NCBI GenBank assembly: GCA_015056585.1
Contig: SVFZ01000063.1
Location: 1 to 47,930 of the forward strand
Origin: Butyrivibrio sp.
GTDB taxonomy: Bacteria > Bacillota > Clostridia > Lachnospirales > Lachnospiraceae
Direction of reading: 5' to 3'
DNA length: 47,930 bases
In this document: piece by piece, positions 8,180 to 17,560 of the stretch
Numbering within the stretch: position 1 is the first letter of the stretch
How the letters are laid out: every line of letters starts with the position of its first letter
The notes under the pieces: generated by a model
Databases searched by the model: none
Told to the model about the DNA's origin: nothing
What the model saw: only the letters and a program-made list of their open reading frames with translations
Program-made: the position numbers and the translations under genes

Positions 8180-10201
8180 TTATACGCGCTCAAATACCGG
8201 CATGTAGTCAAGCGGAGCTTTCACCTTCACACTCTGTCCGCCTTCAAATACGGTTCCATCACTTGTAAGCCTCCACTGTCCTTTAGGAAGGTAAACCTCT
8301 CTCTCGAACTCATCCAGATGAAGAATAGGCGCTACAAGGTACTTGTCACCAAACATGTACTGATCCTGTAAATTCCAGCACTTCTCATCATCAGGGAACT
8401 CATAGAACATAGCTCTCATAAGTGGTGATCCGTTCTCTGATGCTTCCTTGTAAAGACCTGCAATATATGGCTTTAGGCTAATTCTCAGGTCATAGTACTT
8501 CTTCATTATCTTGAAATTATCTTCGCCATAACTCCACATCTCATTGTCCTGGCCGGTGTGAAGATATCCGCCACCCCAGTCTCTGTCATCAAGGGCCGGG
8601 ATATTGTAAGGGCCTCTGTCTCCGTGAAGTCTGAATACAGCTGTAAATACAGCAAACTGATACCATCTGATAAGGAGCTGTCTAAAGTCAGGATCCTCCA
8701 CATCATCAGTCATGAATCCGCCGATATCTGTGTTCCACCATGGAATTCCCGCAAGACCCATATTGATACCGCACTGGATCTGATCCTGCAGTGATTCAAA
8801 GGTGCTTGGAACATCTCCTGACCATACCACATTTCCGTACTTCTGGCTGCCGGCCCATGCACATCTGAGAAGGTTGACAACACTTCCTCTTCCCATATCC
8901 TTCATCTTGTCAAAAAATACTCTTGAATACATCTGGGGATACATGTTGCTTATTTCCAGTGCTGCGCCGTCACTGTAACGGAAGTTATCAAAATCATATA
9001 CACCGTAATCAGGCTCTGAATTGTCAAGCCAGAAGCCGTCGATTCCAAGATCATAGTAGTTCTTTTTGCAGACTTCCCATACATATTCTCTTGTCTTTGG
9101 ATTAAAGCAGTCTATTTCAACGCAGTCGCCCTGATAATCATAGGTCTGAAGCGCACCTCTCTCAGTTCTGATAAGAAGCCCCTTTTCCAGCATAGGGAAG
9201 AAATTCTCGCTTCTTCTGTCCACAGACGGCCATACAGAAACCACAACTCTGATGCCCATGCTGTGAAGCTCATCTACCATAGCCTTTGGATCAGGCCAGT
9301 AGGTCTTGTCAAACTTCCAGTCACCCTGAACTGTCCAATGGAAGAAGTCGATGATGATCTGGTCAATCTTGATGCCCAGCTCCTTGTACTTGCGGGCAAT
9401 TGAAAGAACCTCCTCCTGAGTACGATAGCGGAGCTTGCACTGCCAAAGTCCCATAAGTTCTTCCGGATACTCCCCTGCACGTCCTGTAACTGCTGTATAG
9501 TTTTCAACAATCTCCTTTGGAGTATCTGCCACAGTGAGCCAGTAGTCCATGTCCTTAACGGACTTCATATCCCACAGTGTTAAGTTGTTGCCAAAAGTAA
9601 CCTGTCCGATTCCCGGATTGTTCCAGAGCATACCATACATAAGGTTTGACATATAGAAAGGTACGGATATCTGTGAATTTCTCTGAGCAAGTTCCAGTGT
9701 ACAGCCCTTAAGATCCATCTCCTGCTGCTGATACTGACCCATACCAAATATCTTCTCGCCCTTATTGCTCTCAAAACGAACCTGCAGTGCGTAGTTGTTA
9801 CCGCCGCAAAGGCCCTTCCACTGTCTGTTTACAACCTTAAGACATCTGCTCTCCTTAGATAAAGTTCCGCCGTAGGATCTGAAATATTCACGCAAAAAGA
9901 GTTTGTCGTCTCTGTAAAAAGAAATGACACCTGCATAGTTAACTTCTGCCTTTATACGGCCATTTGTAATGCTGGCCCAGGTGTTCTCCATAATGCCGTC
10001 GCCGGTCTTTTCTTTTACCTGATAGGTCTTGACTTCACACTTTGACTTTTCTGCCTTTTCAGTGAGAGCCCAGCATCTGTCTGTAAACTCTGTATTCATG
10101 GTAGCTCTGACTCTTAAGGAGTCTTTGCCCCACCCTTCAATTAAAAGTGTTTCTCCCTGTCTGCAGCACACAAGTGCATTTTCTCTGATCTCAAATTCCA
10201 T
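8180..10201 (-). CDS. Glycoside hydrolase family 31 (alpha-xylosidase/alpha-glucosidase type)
   Basis: 673 residues with no signal peptide, so probably cytoplasmic. The N-terminal galactose-mutarotase-like beta-sandwich leads into a TIM barrel with the GH31 nucleophile Asp393 in DGFWLDNSEPD and the likely acid/base Asp463 in VVWSGDVPST. Further family motifs are GIPWWNTDIGGF and FRLHGDRGP, and C-terminal beta domains follow. The family cleaves terminal alpha-linked glucose or xylose; the similarity to alpha-xylosidase-type members is suggestive but does not settle the substrate. No transporter sits next to it. The gene follows the OYE oxidoreductase gene on the same strand, 140 nt away. That spacer contains GGAGG in front of the ATG and no clear terminator. 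Confidence 0.9.
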   Translation of the reverse strand: MEFEIRENALVCCRQGETLLIEGWGKDSLRVRATMNTEFTDRCWALTEKAEKSKCEVKTYQVKEKTGDGIMENTWASITNGRIKAEVNYAGVISFYRDDKLFLREYFRSYGGTLSKESRCLKVVNRQWKGLCGGNNYALQVRFESNKGEKIFGMGQYQQQEMDLKGCTLELAQRNSQISVPFYMSNLMYGMLWNNPGIGQVTFGNNLTLWDMKSVKDMDYWLTVADTPKEIVENYTAVTGRAGEYPEELMGLWQCKLRYRTQEEVLSIARKYKELGIKIDQIIIDFFHWTVQGDWKFDKTYWPDPKAMVDELHSMGIRVVVSVWPSVDRRSENFFPMLEKGLLIRTERGALQTYDYQGDCVEIDCFNPKTREYVWEVCKKNYYDLGIDGFWLDNSEPDYGVYDFDNFRYSDGAALEISNMYPQMYSRVFFDKMKDMGRGSVVNLLRCAWAGSQKYGNVVWSGDVPSTFESLQDQIQCGINMGLAGIPWWNTDIGGFMTDDVEDPDFRQLLIRWYQFAVFTAVFRLHGDRGPYNIPALDDRDWGGGYLHTGQDNEMWSYGEDNFKIMKKYYDLRISLKPYIAGLYKEASENGSPLMRAMFYEFPDDEKCWNLQDQYMFGDKYLVAPILHLDEFEREVYLPKGQWRLTSDGTVFEGGQSVKVKAPLDYMPVFERV

Positions 10202-10341
10202 CTGTTTTTCCTCCGAATTTAGGTGAATATAAATTTACAATTCAAAATATCAGCATTCATCGGAACCGGCTAATGAACCCACATATTACTCTCCTCTTCA
10301 CTTTATTCATGATATATGCATGACTTTTCGTCCCTATATCA

Positions 10342-12405
10342 TCAAATCCGCATTGCAACCTCATAGGCTCTCCAGATAACTGTTCTGAGATTGCCGACTT
10401 CCTTACAGTCACCTACGTAATCCATGTTGCTCTCTCTTTCATTTTCCGGAACAACAGGATTCGGAATATAGCCTATACTGCTAATTACGCTGTCACACTC
10501 TATAGTAAATTCTTTTCCGTCTTTGTCGGTACAGACTATGCAGTCCTCCCATATCTCTTTTACCAAAGACTCAAGATAAACCGGCACTTTGTACAGGTCA
10601 AACCACTCTCTTAGGTATGAACTGTTAGCAAGACATACACCTTTCTGAGCGATTATGTCTTCCTTCATTTCGATGATCACAGGCTCTTTTCCGCAAAGCG
10701 CAAGCTCATAGGCAATTTCGCAGCCTGAAAGTCCGCCTCCTACTATCGCAACCTTCTGCCCCACTTCTTTTCCAAGAAGGAAATCAGTAGCTTCTATCAT
10801 CAGTTCGTGGCCGGGAACATGCCCCAGCACCTTTGGCTTTGATCCTGTAGCAATGATGATATCTGATTTGCCGAATTCTTTGACATTTGTCACCTCAGTA
10901 TTTAAGTGAACCTCAATCCCAAGAATATCCATCTGCCTTCTGTACCAGTAAAGCAGTGCTCTCATATTGCCCTTATAGGATTCAGCGCTGGCTGCGATAA
11001 AAGTTCCTCCAAGTCTGTCGCTCTTTTCATAGATGACAGGCTCATGTCCCCTTAGCTTAAGGACTCTGGCCGCCTCCATTCCGCCGATACCGCCTCCGAT
11101 TATTATAACCTTTTTGCTGTGCTTTACAGGCCTGATAAAGTGCTTGTTTTTCTGCATAGTCTCGGCATTTATAGCGCATCTGGCAAGGTGCAGGGAGTCT
11201 GAAAGATCCTGATCGTTAGGGACTCCCTTGTAGCTGCACATGTTAAAGCAGCCGTTGTGGCACTGTATACACGGCCTTATATCGTCCTCTTCATCATTTA
11301 TAAGCTTGGTGATCCACTCCGGATCTGCAAGGAACTGTCTTGCAAAGCCTGCTCCGTCAAGCTTTCCGGCAGCTATCTCTTCTGCCGCCACCTCAGGGTT
11401 TAGTTTTCCTGCACACACCACCGGAATATCCACGTATTTCTTTAATTCTTCCGCATCCGAAAGATTGCAGTTTTCCGGCATGTAAATTGGCGGATGAGCC
11501 CAGTACCAGGCATCGTAGGTTCCGTTGTCGCAGTTGAGCATATCATACCCTGCATCCTGAAGGTACTTTGCTGCCCTCTTTGACTCTTCAAAGTCTCTTC
11601 CCACTTCATCGTAGTCTTCTCCCGGAAGCGCTCCCTGCCTGAAGCCTCTGGTCTTTGATATCACACTGTAGCGAAGAGAAACCGGAAAATCTTTTCCGCA
11701 GTTTTCCTTTATTTCCCTGACTATTTCCACAGCAAAGCGATATCTGTTTTCAAAGCTTCCGCCGTATTCATCATCTCTTTTGTTCACATAAGGAAGAGTA
11801 AACTGGTCGAGAAGATATCCCTCATGAACCGCATGTACCTCAACTCCGTCAACGCCTGCCTCTTTAAGGAGTCTTGCACACTTGCCGAAGGAGACCACAT
11901 ATTCATGTATCTCTTCTTTTGTAAGTTCCCTGGAGGGAACCTTGTCGGACCATCTGTTGGGTGAAGGACTGGCTGAAGCCGTTATCTTATCAAGGTCCAT
12001 GAAAGGTTTTGATAGCACTCTAAGGGCCTTGTTCGTATAAAGCATTTCCATCATGGGACTTATGGTAAAAGACCTTCCGAAGCCCGCTGTGAGCTGCACA
12101 AAAAGCTTTGCCCCTGTCTTATGAAATTCAGGCATCCAGTCCGCCAGATCCTGATACATTTTTTTATTCTTGTGAAGCCATTGTCCAAACATCGGATTAT
12201 AGACAGGCTGGCATCCGGGAAGGATAAGCCCAACATTGTTCCTTGCAACTTCAAGGATAAAATCGGCGCCTGCCTTGTCAAAATGATTTCTCTCCATCCA
12301 TCCGAAAAGATCTGTTCCACCCATGGAAGTCATAACGATCCTGTTCTTTATCTCAAGATTTCCTATCTTCCATGGTGTTAATAAAGGCTCAAAAACTTTA
12401 TCCAT
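10342..12405 (-). CDS. Old Yellow Enzyme-type FMN/FAD/4Fe-4S oxidoreductase (2,4-dienoyl-CoA/enoate reductase family)
   Basis: 687 residues. The N-terminal FMN barrel (about 1-370) begins with LLTPWKIGNLEIKNRIVMTS and includes the active-site region GVEVHAVHEGYLLDQF with the OYE signature RDDEYGGSFENRYRF. A Cys cluster CIQCHNGCFNMC binds the 4Fe-4S centre. The C-terminal half has two dinucleotide folds, VIIIGGGIGGMEAARVL (FAD) and VAIVGGGLSGCEIAYEL (NAD(P)H). Such enzymes reduce activated C=C bonds of enoates or dienoyl-CoA; the substrate is not predictable here. The start is set at ATG 12405, which has GGAG 6 nt upstream. A longer in-frame TTG start at 12447 lacks a ribosome binding site. 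The patatin-like gene ends 45 nt upstream. Confidence 0.88.
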   Translation of the reverse strand: MDKVFEPLLTPWKIGNLEIKNRIVMTSMGGTDLFGWMERNHFDKAGADFILEVARNNVGLILPGCQPVYNPMFGQWLHKNKKMYQDLADWMPEFHKTGAKLFVQLTAGFGRSFTISPMMEMLYTNKALRVLSKPFMDLDKITASASPSPNRWSDKVPSRELTKEEIHEYVVSFGKCARLLKEAGVDGVEVHAVHEGYLLDQFTLPYVNKRDDEYGGSFENRYRFAVEIVREIKENCGKDFPVSLRYSVISKTRGFRQGALPGEDYDEVGRDFEESKRAAKYLQDAGYDMLNCDNGTYDAWYWAHPPIYMPENCNLSDAEELKKYVDIPVVCAGKLNPEVAAEEIAAGKLDGAGFARQFLADPEWITKLINDEEDDIRPCIQCHNGCFNMCSYKGVPNDQDLSDSLHLARCAINAETMQKNKHFIRPVKHSKKVIIIGGGIGGMEAARVLKLRGHEPVIYEKSDRLGGTFIAASAESYKGNMRALLYWYRRQMDILGIEVHLNTEVTNVKEFGKSDIIIATGSKPKVLGHVPGHELMIEATDFLLGKEVGQKVAIVGGGLSGCEIAYELALCGKEPVIIEMKEDIIAQKGVCLANSSYLREWFDLYKVPVYLESLVKEIWEDCIVCTDKDGKEFTIECDSVISSIGYIPNPVVPENERESNMDYVGDCKEVGNLRTVIWRAYEVAMRI

Positions 12406-12450
12406 TTCTGCTCCTAAAATTTGCTCTTTTCCGTATATCTTTGCCAAGTA

Positions 12451-13296
12451 TTATTGTACATCATTATTCAGGGATTTGATATATTCTTCACCGGCCTCTC
12501 GTCCAAGCTTGTAGACTCTCTCTATCTCTGCCGGATTTTTCTCAATGGGACTTATGTTTAAAGGCGCCTTTGGTCTTATAACCTTAACTTCACCCTTAAG
12601 TTCTTTTTCCCTGATATAGCGTTTTTGCTCATTGTACATGATGAAACGCCTTTCAAGGCACTTTATCATCTCGGGATATTTGTGCAAAAGAGTTTTTACC
12701 AATGGCATATACTTTTGCTTGCCCTTTACGTAGTCCAAAGGCTGGGTTTCGATTACAAGATTGTCTTTATATCCCAGGTTCTCCATGAATTTGAGAGGAA
12801 TAGAATCGGAGGAACCGCCGTCAAGATATACTCCTCCATCAATTTTCACAGGCCTTGAGACCATAGGCATTGAAGCTGAGGCTCTGATCCACTCTATATC
12901 ATAAGCCTTTCCGTCTGTGCACTTGTGATAAACGGCTTTTCCTGTATTTGCGTCTGTGGCAACACAGAAAAACTCCATCGGATTTGCTTCAAAAGCCTCT
13001 ATATCCCATAAATCAAGCTTGTATGGCAGCTCATCGTAGCAAAAAGGTACATTGTAGATATCTCCGGTTGTAATAAGAGACCATAAGCTGTGATAGTGCT
13101 TGTCGGAACAGTACTTTTTGTTGTATCTGTATGCTCTCCCGATCTGACGGGACTTTATATTTATCCCGAAAGTCGCTCCTGCCGATACACCCACAGCTCC
13201 GTCAAAAGTAATATTGCTCTCCATAAGGACGTCTATAACTCCGCAGGTAAACATTCCCCGCATCGCTCCGCCTTCCATTACAAGACCTTTTTTCAT
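12451..13296 (-). CDS. Patatin-like phospholipase
   Basis: 281 residues, patatin/RssA-YjjU type serine hydrolase. The oxyanion hole GGAMRG is at 9-14, the nucleophile Ser38 lies in the G-x-S-x-G elbow GVSAG, and the catalytic Asp159 lies in LDGGSSDSIPL. Together these make the Ser-Asp dyad of the family complete. There is no signal peptide or membrane segment. The family hydrolyses acyl esters of phospholipids or other lipids; the substrate is unknown. It heads a same-strand run with the oxidoreductase (45 nt downstream) and perhaps the GH31 gene. Confidence 0.9.
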   Translation of the reverse strand: MKKGLVMEGGAMRGMFTCGVIDVLMESNITFDGAVGVSAGATFGINIKSRQIGRAYRYNKKYCSDKHYHSLWSLITTGDIYNVPFCYDELPYKLDLWDIEAFEANPMEFFCVATDANTGKAVYHKCTDGKAYDIEWIRASASMPMVSRPVKIDGGVYLDGGSSDSIPLKFMENLGYKDNLVIETQPLDYVKGKQKYMPLVKTLLHKYPEMIKCLERRFIMYNEQKRYIREKELKGEVKVIRPKAPLNISPIEKNPAEIERVYKLGREAGEEYIKSLNNDVQ

Positions 13297-13354
13297 GTTT
13301 TTGTACCTGTCATCCTTTAAGTTTTATATCTGAAAAAGTTCCTTTTTATGGCAT

Positions 13355-13418
13355 AAAAAATCACGAAAATGCCAGCATCTTTCCACCACCCCTATAACAG
13401 GCAAGAAAGCTACTGGCA
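13355..13418 (-). terminator. Long hairpin with T-rich tail after the EAL gene
   Basis: Arms 13370-13383 and 13405-13418 pair at 13 of 14 positions (TGCCAG...CTTTC with GAAAG...CTGGCA, counting one G-T pair) around a 21-nt loop. On the minus strand TTTT, a short break and TTTTTT follow (13355-13369). It lies between the EAL gene and the patatin gene and most likely ends transcription of the EAL gene. Weak pairing continues outward (ATCA, GGC). The rest of the 249-nt spacer shows nothing else clear. Confidence 0.65.
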
Positions 13419-13545
13419 CTAAATGATTGCAACAGCCTATATTTATAATACATATACAAAGTTCAAAGTGTAAAGAAATTTTTATTTTTTATAAGCAGTC
13501 ATCAAATCGCTGTTAGAACAAGCTGCAAGCAATAAAACAATATCG

Positions 13546-15441
13546 TTACCTTTTCTCATAGCGGCTGACAAATTCTTCAATGGGAATCGGCCTTGAAAAA
13601 TAAAATCCCTGAAGATAATCAACACCTATTTCCGCCATTTTTTTCGCCATATCTTCATTCTCGATACCCTCTGCCGTGGTATTAAAGCCAAGTGTACCAA
13701 AGGTAGAAACCATTGCAGGAAGCAAAGCATCCGGTTTTTGGCAATGATCGCTGACAATGCTCATATCAAGTTTTATGTTAACAAATGAGCAATTTTTCAC
13801 CCTGGAAATATTGGAATACCCCTTGCCATAGTCATCAAGTACAAAGAAAAAGCCATTAGATGTTATTTCTTCCATTCTCTTAAGCAGAAGGTTTTCATCT
13901 ATCATAGCCTCTTCCGTTACCTCGAGATGAATGAATCCCGGATCCACATCATACCTTTTTGTATATGCAAGAAGTCTGTCGGCAATATCACTTCTAAGGA
14001 GCTGAATTGGAGACAGATTAACATTGATCCAGGATAGCCCCATGCCCTTAACATCATACGTTTTTATGAACTTGCAGGTATGTTCAAATACTCGTTCACC
14101 CAAATGGCTTATCATACCGTTTTTCTCAGCAATAGGGATAAAAAGAGATGGCGGCACGATTTTTCCATCAGTATCAGTTATTCTTGTAAGCGCTTCTGCC
14201 CCCTCTAATCTTCCGGTCTTGCTGTTTACAATCGGTTGAAGGAATACCTTTACTCTGTCCTGTTCAATGGCATATTTAAGCGCCCTCTTTATGTCTGTCT
14301 GCCGTGTGCTGAGATCTATTATGTCGTTTCCGATTACAACAACATTATCCTCTTCGGTTTCGGAAGCCTTTTCAAAGCTCTCCGAAATAATACTCAGTAC
14401 ATTCTCGACACGAAGCTTATGATCTCCAAAGTGGATCACCATTGCGACAATATCCAGGTAAAGCTCAGCATCATCAGACAGCCAGGGTGTTTTAAACTCA
14501 TTTTTTATCAGATTGTAGGCTTCTTTATAATCAAAGCCGTAATCCCCAAGGATTATAAATCTTCCATCCCTGTAATAGAAAATCTGATTTGACGGAAAAG
14601 CTTTTCTCAGATAATCACCGATAAGACTGATTCCCTGATCCATCTGCCTGTTGCCGTATAATTCCCTAATGTCCTTGTAGTTATCAATAATGAAACCGAA
14701 AACCGTGTATCTTTTTTCGTTATTAATTTCTTCAATAAGTTCTCTGAATCCTCTGCTGTTAAATATCCACGTTCTGGCCTCCAAATAAAAATCAGGGTTT
14801 CCAAAAGAAAGATAAATAATTGAAAGCGCCAATATACAGAAAGTATCCATGAGAAGATATTTGGGGAATACATACCGAAATACCAGCCCGATGATCAGAA
14901 CCATATTGTAAGAGAATACACTGTTGAATTCTCTTTTCCTTCTCACATTGTGCCTTTTTTGAATGATGAGCCCAAAAGAAAGCAAAAGGAAATAAGCAAA
15001 CAGAACGTATAACAGATTGTAAAGCTTCCCGGAATGATAGCCTGTTTCATCTACATAGAAAAACAGTTTATGCCACGGAGAACTTACTACAATCGCAGAA
15101 AGCACCACTACAGGTATATGCGCAATGATCCTCTTTTTACGCTCTATTCCCCATGATGACCTGAGCACGGAGGCTGTAAAAAGATAAAAGCAGTAGGCGC
15201 GAGCGAAAAACAGTATAAAATATATCGCGTTTGAAAGATATACCAGAATAACAGGTACAATATCGTAATTTATGCATGCCCACGTGGATACAATATCTGT
15301 AAGCATAACTAAAAACTCCACAAGAATAAGGTAAACAAAAATGCGATTCATCCTTACCGGTATTCTTGGAAGCGCAAAGTAATAGCCTAGGAATATGCAT
15401 AGTACTAAAAGGCTTGGAATTGCATAATTAAAGTTCCACAT
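13546..15441 (-). CDS. Membrane protein with degenerate GGDEF and EAL c-di-GMP phosphodiesterase domain
   Basis: 631 residues. About seven hydrophobic segments fill the first ~210 residues and form a multi-pass membrane sensor. A GGDEF-like domain follows in which the signature is lost (YRDGRFIILGDYG in its place), so cyclase activity is not expected. The C-terminal EAL domain keeps EGAEALTRI, NVNLSPIQL, LEVTEEAM, the acidic FVLDDYGKGYS metal/loop region, VNIKLDMS and AEGIEN followed by YLQGFYFSRP. These are the residues expected of an active c-di-GMP phosphodiesterase. The start is ATG 15441 with GAGG 6 nt upstream rather than the TTG at 15453. It is transcribed divergently from the aldo/keto reductase gene. 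Confidence 0.92.
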   Translation of the reverse strand: MWNFNYAIPSLLVLCIFLGYYFALPRIPVRMNRIFVYLILVEFLVMLTDIVSTWACINYDIVPVILVYLSNAIYFILFFARAYCFYLFTASVLRSSWGIERKKRIIAHIPVVVLSAIVVSSPWHKLFFYVDETGYHSGKLYNLLYVLFAYFLLLSFGLIIQKRHNVRRKREFNSVFSYNMVLIIGLVFRYVFPKYLLMDTFCILALSIIYLSFGNPDFYLEARTWIFNSRGFRELIEEINNEKRYTVFGFIIDNYKDIRELYGNRQMDQGISLIGDYLRKAFPSNQIFYYRDGRFIILGDYGFDYKEAYNLIKNEFKTPWLSDDAELYLDIVAMVIHFGDHKLRVENVLSIISESFEKASETEEDNVVVIGNDIIDLSTRQTDIKRALKYAIEQDRVKVFLQPIVNSKTGRLEGAEALTRITDTDGKIVPPSLFIPIAEKNGMISHLGERVFEHTCKFIKTYDVKGMGLSWINVNLSPIQLLRSDIADRLLAYTKRYDVDPGFIHLEVTEEAMIDENLLLKRMEEITSNGFFFVLDDYGKGYSNISRVKNCSFVNIKLDMSIVSDHCQKPDALLPAMVSTFGTLGFNTTAEGIENEDMAKKMAEIGVDYLQGFYFSRPIPIEEFVSRYEKR

Positions 15442-15566
15442 AAAAATCCTCAAAGGGATAAATTATCGTTTTAATGCATGTATATTTACTATTTCATCAT
15501 ATAATAGATAACATGTACAGTCTTGTTTTTTAGAAAATATTTATAATATTTATACAGGATTAATGA

Positions 15567-15595
15567 TTGACAAAAGGGCGAAAAAATAATATTAA
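15567..15595 (+). promoter_or_regulatory. Sigma-A-type promoter of the aldo/keto reductase
   Basis: TTGACA at 15567-15572 and TATTAA at 15590-15595 are separated by 17 nt, about 50 nt ahead of the reductase ATG. The spacer between the divergent EAL and reductase genes is otherwise A/T-rich without other clear sites. Confidence 0.65.
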
Positions 15596-15645
15596 TATTT
15601 TAATCAATTTAATTGTATTCTTGTTTTTAACGGTGGGAGGTTTAC

Positions 15646-16827
15646 ATGGAATACAGAAATAACAAAAATGGCCAGCCGATATCGATACTGGGCTATGGCT
15701 GTATGCGCTTTACGACAAACGGCAGAGGAATTGATATCGCCAAAGCAGAAAAAGAAATAATGACCGCCTATGAAATGGGCGTAAATTACTACGATACCGC
15801 CTATGTATATCCGGGAAGTGAGGCAGCTCTCGGCGAAATACTGGAGAAAAACGGCATCAGAGAAAAAGTGAATATTGCAACCAAGCTTCCGCAGTACCTT
15901 GTGGGAAGCAGAAACGCGCTGGATAAGTACTTCGAAGAAGAGCTTAAAAGGCTTCGCACAGATTATGTGGACTATTATCTGATGCATCACATGACTGCCA
16001 GCAATCAGTGGACAAAGCTCGTATCCCTAGGTGTCAAGGACTGGATAGATGAAAAGAAAAAAAGCGGACAGATAAAAAACATTGGTTTTTCCTACCATGG
16101 AAATACAGAGGATTTCATCGGAATCCTCGATGCCTATGACTGGGATTTCTGCCAGATACAGTACAACTATGTGGACGAACATACTCAGGCAGGTAAAAAG
16201 GGTCTTTTACATGCTGCAGAAAAAGGAATTCCTGTAGTAATAATGGAGCCTCTTCGCGGCGGTAAGCTTGTTAATCTTCTTCCTCCCAAGGCAAAAGACC
16301 TGATAAACAGTCAGCCAAGTGGCTACACACCGGCAGAATACGGTCTTCGCTGGCTATGGAATCAGCCCGAAGTTACCTGCGTTCTTTCTGGAATGAATTC
16401 CATCGAAATGGTTAAGGAAAACTGCAGGATAGCTTCAGATGCAAAGGCAAACTCTTTTACAAAGGATGATTTTGAAGTTATTGATAAGATCAAGTCTATC
16501 ATTTCCGAATCAGAACTTGTGGGCTGCACCGGATGCAGATACTGTATGCCATGTCCGAAGGGCGTTGACATCCCGGCTCTGTTTAGAAGCTACAATATGA
16601 CGGCTCTTGAAGGCAAGCACTCAGCCAGATTCGAATATGCTCAGACTGTAGGTCTTAAGACCGATCCTGCATTTGCCACCCAGTGTATTGAATGTGGTAA
16701 ATGTGAACAGCACTGCCCTCAGAACATTCCGATCAGACAAAAAATAAAAGAGGCAGACAAGGTTATCCGTCCTCTTCCATATAAGATTGGCATAAACGTT
16801 GTAAGGAAATTTATGCTGCGCAAATAA
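15646..16827 (+). CDS. Aldo/keto reductase with C-terminal 4Fe-4S ferredoxin domain
   Basis: 393 residues. An AKR barrel (1-270) with the Asp/Tyr pair in NYYDTAYVYPGSE, Lys in IATKLPQY and His in YYLMHHM is fused to a ferredoxin-like tail. The tail has CTGCRYCMPCPKG and CIECGKCEQHCPQNIP, eight cysteines suited to two 4Fe-4S clusters. This arrangement is common in anaerobes and implies electron transfer between a carbonyl/alcohol substrate and ferredoxin or NAD(P)H; the substrate is unknown. The ATG has GGGAGG 5 nt upstream and a good promoter. It converges on the aminotransferase gene across a 733-nt spacer filled by a long quasi-palindrome. Confidence 0.92.
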   Translation: MEYRNNKNGQPISILGYGCMRFTTNGRGIDIAKAEKEIMTAYEMGVNYYDTAYVYPGSEAALGEILEKNGIREKVNIATKLPQYLVGSRNALDKYFEEELKRLRTDYVDYYLMHHMTASNQWTKLVSLGVKDWIDEKKKSGQIKNIGFSYHGNTEDFIGILDAYDWDFCQIQYNYVDEHTQAGKKGLLHAAEKGIPVVIMEPLRGGKLVNLLPPKAKDLINSQPSGYTPAEYGLRWLWNQPEVTCVLSGMNSIEMVKENCRIASDAKANSFTKDDFEVIDKIKSIISESELVGCTGCRYCMPCPKGVDIPALFRSYNMTALEGKHSARFEYAQTVGLKTDPAFATQCIECGKCEQHCPQNIPIRQKIKEADKVIRPLPYKIGINVVRKFMLRK

Positions 16828-16868
16828 TCACCGGCACCAAACAGCCCATCCCGCTGGGGGGTACACAG

Positions 16869-17521
16869 CCTTTCGAGGCCCTCCTGCTGGGGCTAGCGGG
16901 TGCTCAAAAAGGATTTTTCCGCCTATGCAAGTGAAGAAATATTCATGAGACTTTTCAAGGGGCAATAAGAATTCTGCTTCGGTTCAGCATGTCTGAGCAC
17001 TTTGGTTGCAGCTTTTCCTCACACCATTTTTCTCTGCTCGTCGCTGACAAATGCAGATTTTCTCAAATGTTTCCGCAGTTTTTCTTTTATTGTGCATGCT
17101 CCACTTATAGCTTGCAGGACGGGATTTAATGTCTTTATAAATGAAAATGCCATAGCTCGCAGAGCGAGCGTAATAAAACAAGGCGAAATCAATCTTTCAA
17201 GCTAGCTTGAAGAAGTTGATTTCGCCTTGTTTTTTGCGCAAAGCGCTTATGGCATTTTCAATTTGATCTATATTTGGGGCCGTCCTGCTTCAGACAACGT
17301 TCCGCATGCACTAAAAAACTGCTTTGGAAACATTGAAAAATCGCATTTGCCAACTAAGACTCGCACTAGAAAAATGTTTGTCTCGGAATCGCTGCCACAA
17401 AGTGCGAGTTTCTGAACCGTAGAAATCTTATGCCGATTGAAAAGTCCATGAATATCTGAACTGTAAGGGTGGAAAAAACCTTTTGACACCCGCCGGCCCT
17501 TAGTAGGAGGGTCTCGGAAGG
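16869..17521. repeat. 653-nt imperfect inverted repeat filling the convergent spacer (733-nt gap)
   Basis: The left arm (16869-17203) reappears inverted as the right arm (17204-17521) about the centre TTCAAGCTAGCTTGAA. Matches can be followed the whole way. They include CCTTTCGAGGCCCTCC against CCTTCCGAGACCCTCC at the ends, AAAGG-TTTTTCC, TATTCATG-ACTTTTCAA, GGTTCAG, CAAATGC, AATGTTTCC, GCAGTTTTT, GTGCATGC, GCAGGACGG and TGAAAATGCCATA. Identity is roughly 70-75% by eye with small indels. It stops 41 nt after the reductase stop and 39 nt before the aminotransferase stop. No target-site duplication or convincing ORF was seen, so the 733-nt gap holds this structure and no gene. Confidence 0.88.
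17175..17233. terminator. Bidirectional terminator core of the long palindrome
   Basis: Perfect 18-bp arms AAAACAAGGCGAAATCAA (17175-17192) and its complement (17216-17233) enclose a loop that itself pairs at its centre. The arms end in A/T runs on both strands. It can terminate both the reductase transcript (+) and the aminotransferase transcript (-). Confidence 0.8.
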
Positions 17522-17560
17522 TTATCTCTTTCGGCAAGAACGAGTCTGTTTGGTCTGGAT

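Noticed and set aside
10262..10300. GAGGAG followed by ATG and a four-codon reading frame (MWVH, stop) upstream of GH31
   Set aside because: Too short to carry a leader-peptide signal and no attenuator structure follows; probably chance.
13355..13418. c-di-GMP (GEMM) riboswitch near the EAL gene
   Set aside because: The hairpin lacks the conserved GEMM core and tetraloop receptor; a terminator explains it better.
13546..15441. Active diguanylate cyclase in the EAL protein
   Set aside because: The GGDEF signature is replaced by a sequence without the catalytic Gly-Gly-Asp/Glu-Glu-Phe pattern.
15604..15990. 128-codon minus-strand frame overlapping the aldo/keto reductase start
   Set aside because: It covers the reductase promoter, ribosome binding site and N-terminus, and has no family features.
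16869..17521. Miniature transposon (MITE) reading of the long palindrome
   Set aside because: No flanking target-site duplication was seen, symmetry extends through the whole length, and no second copy exists in the window; kept only as an alternative.
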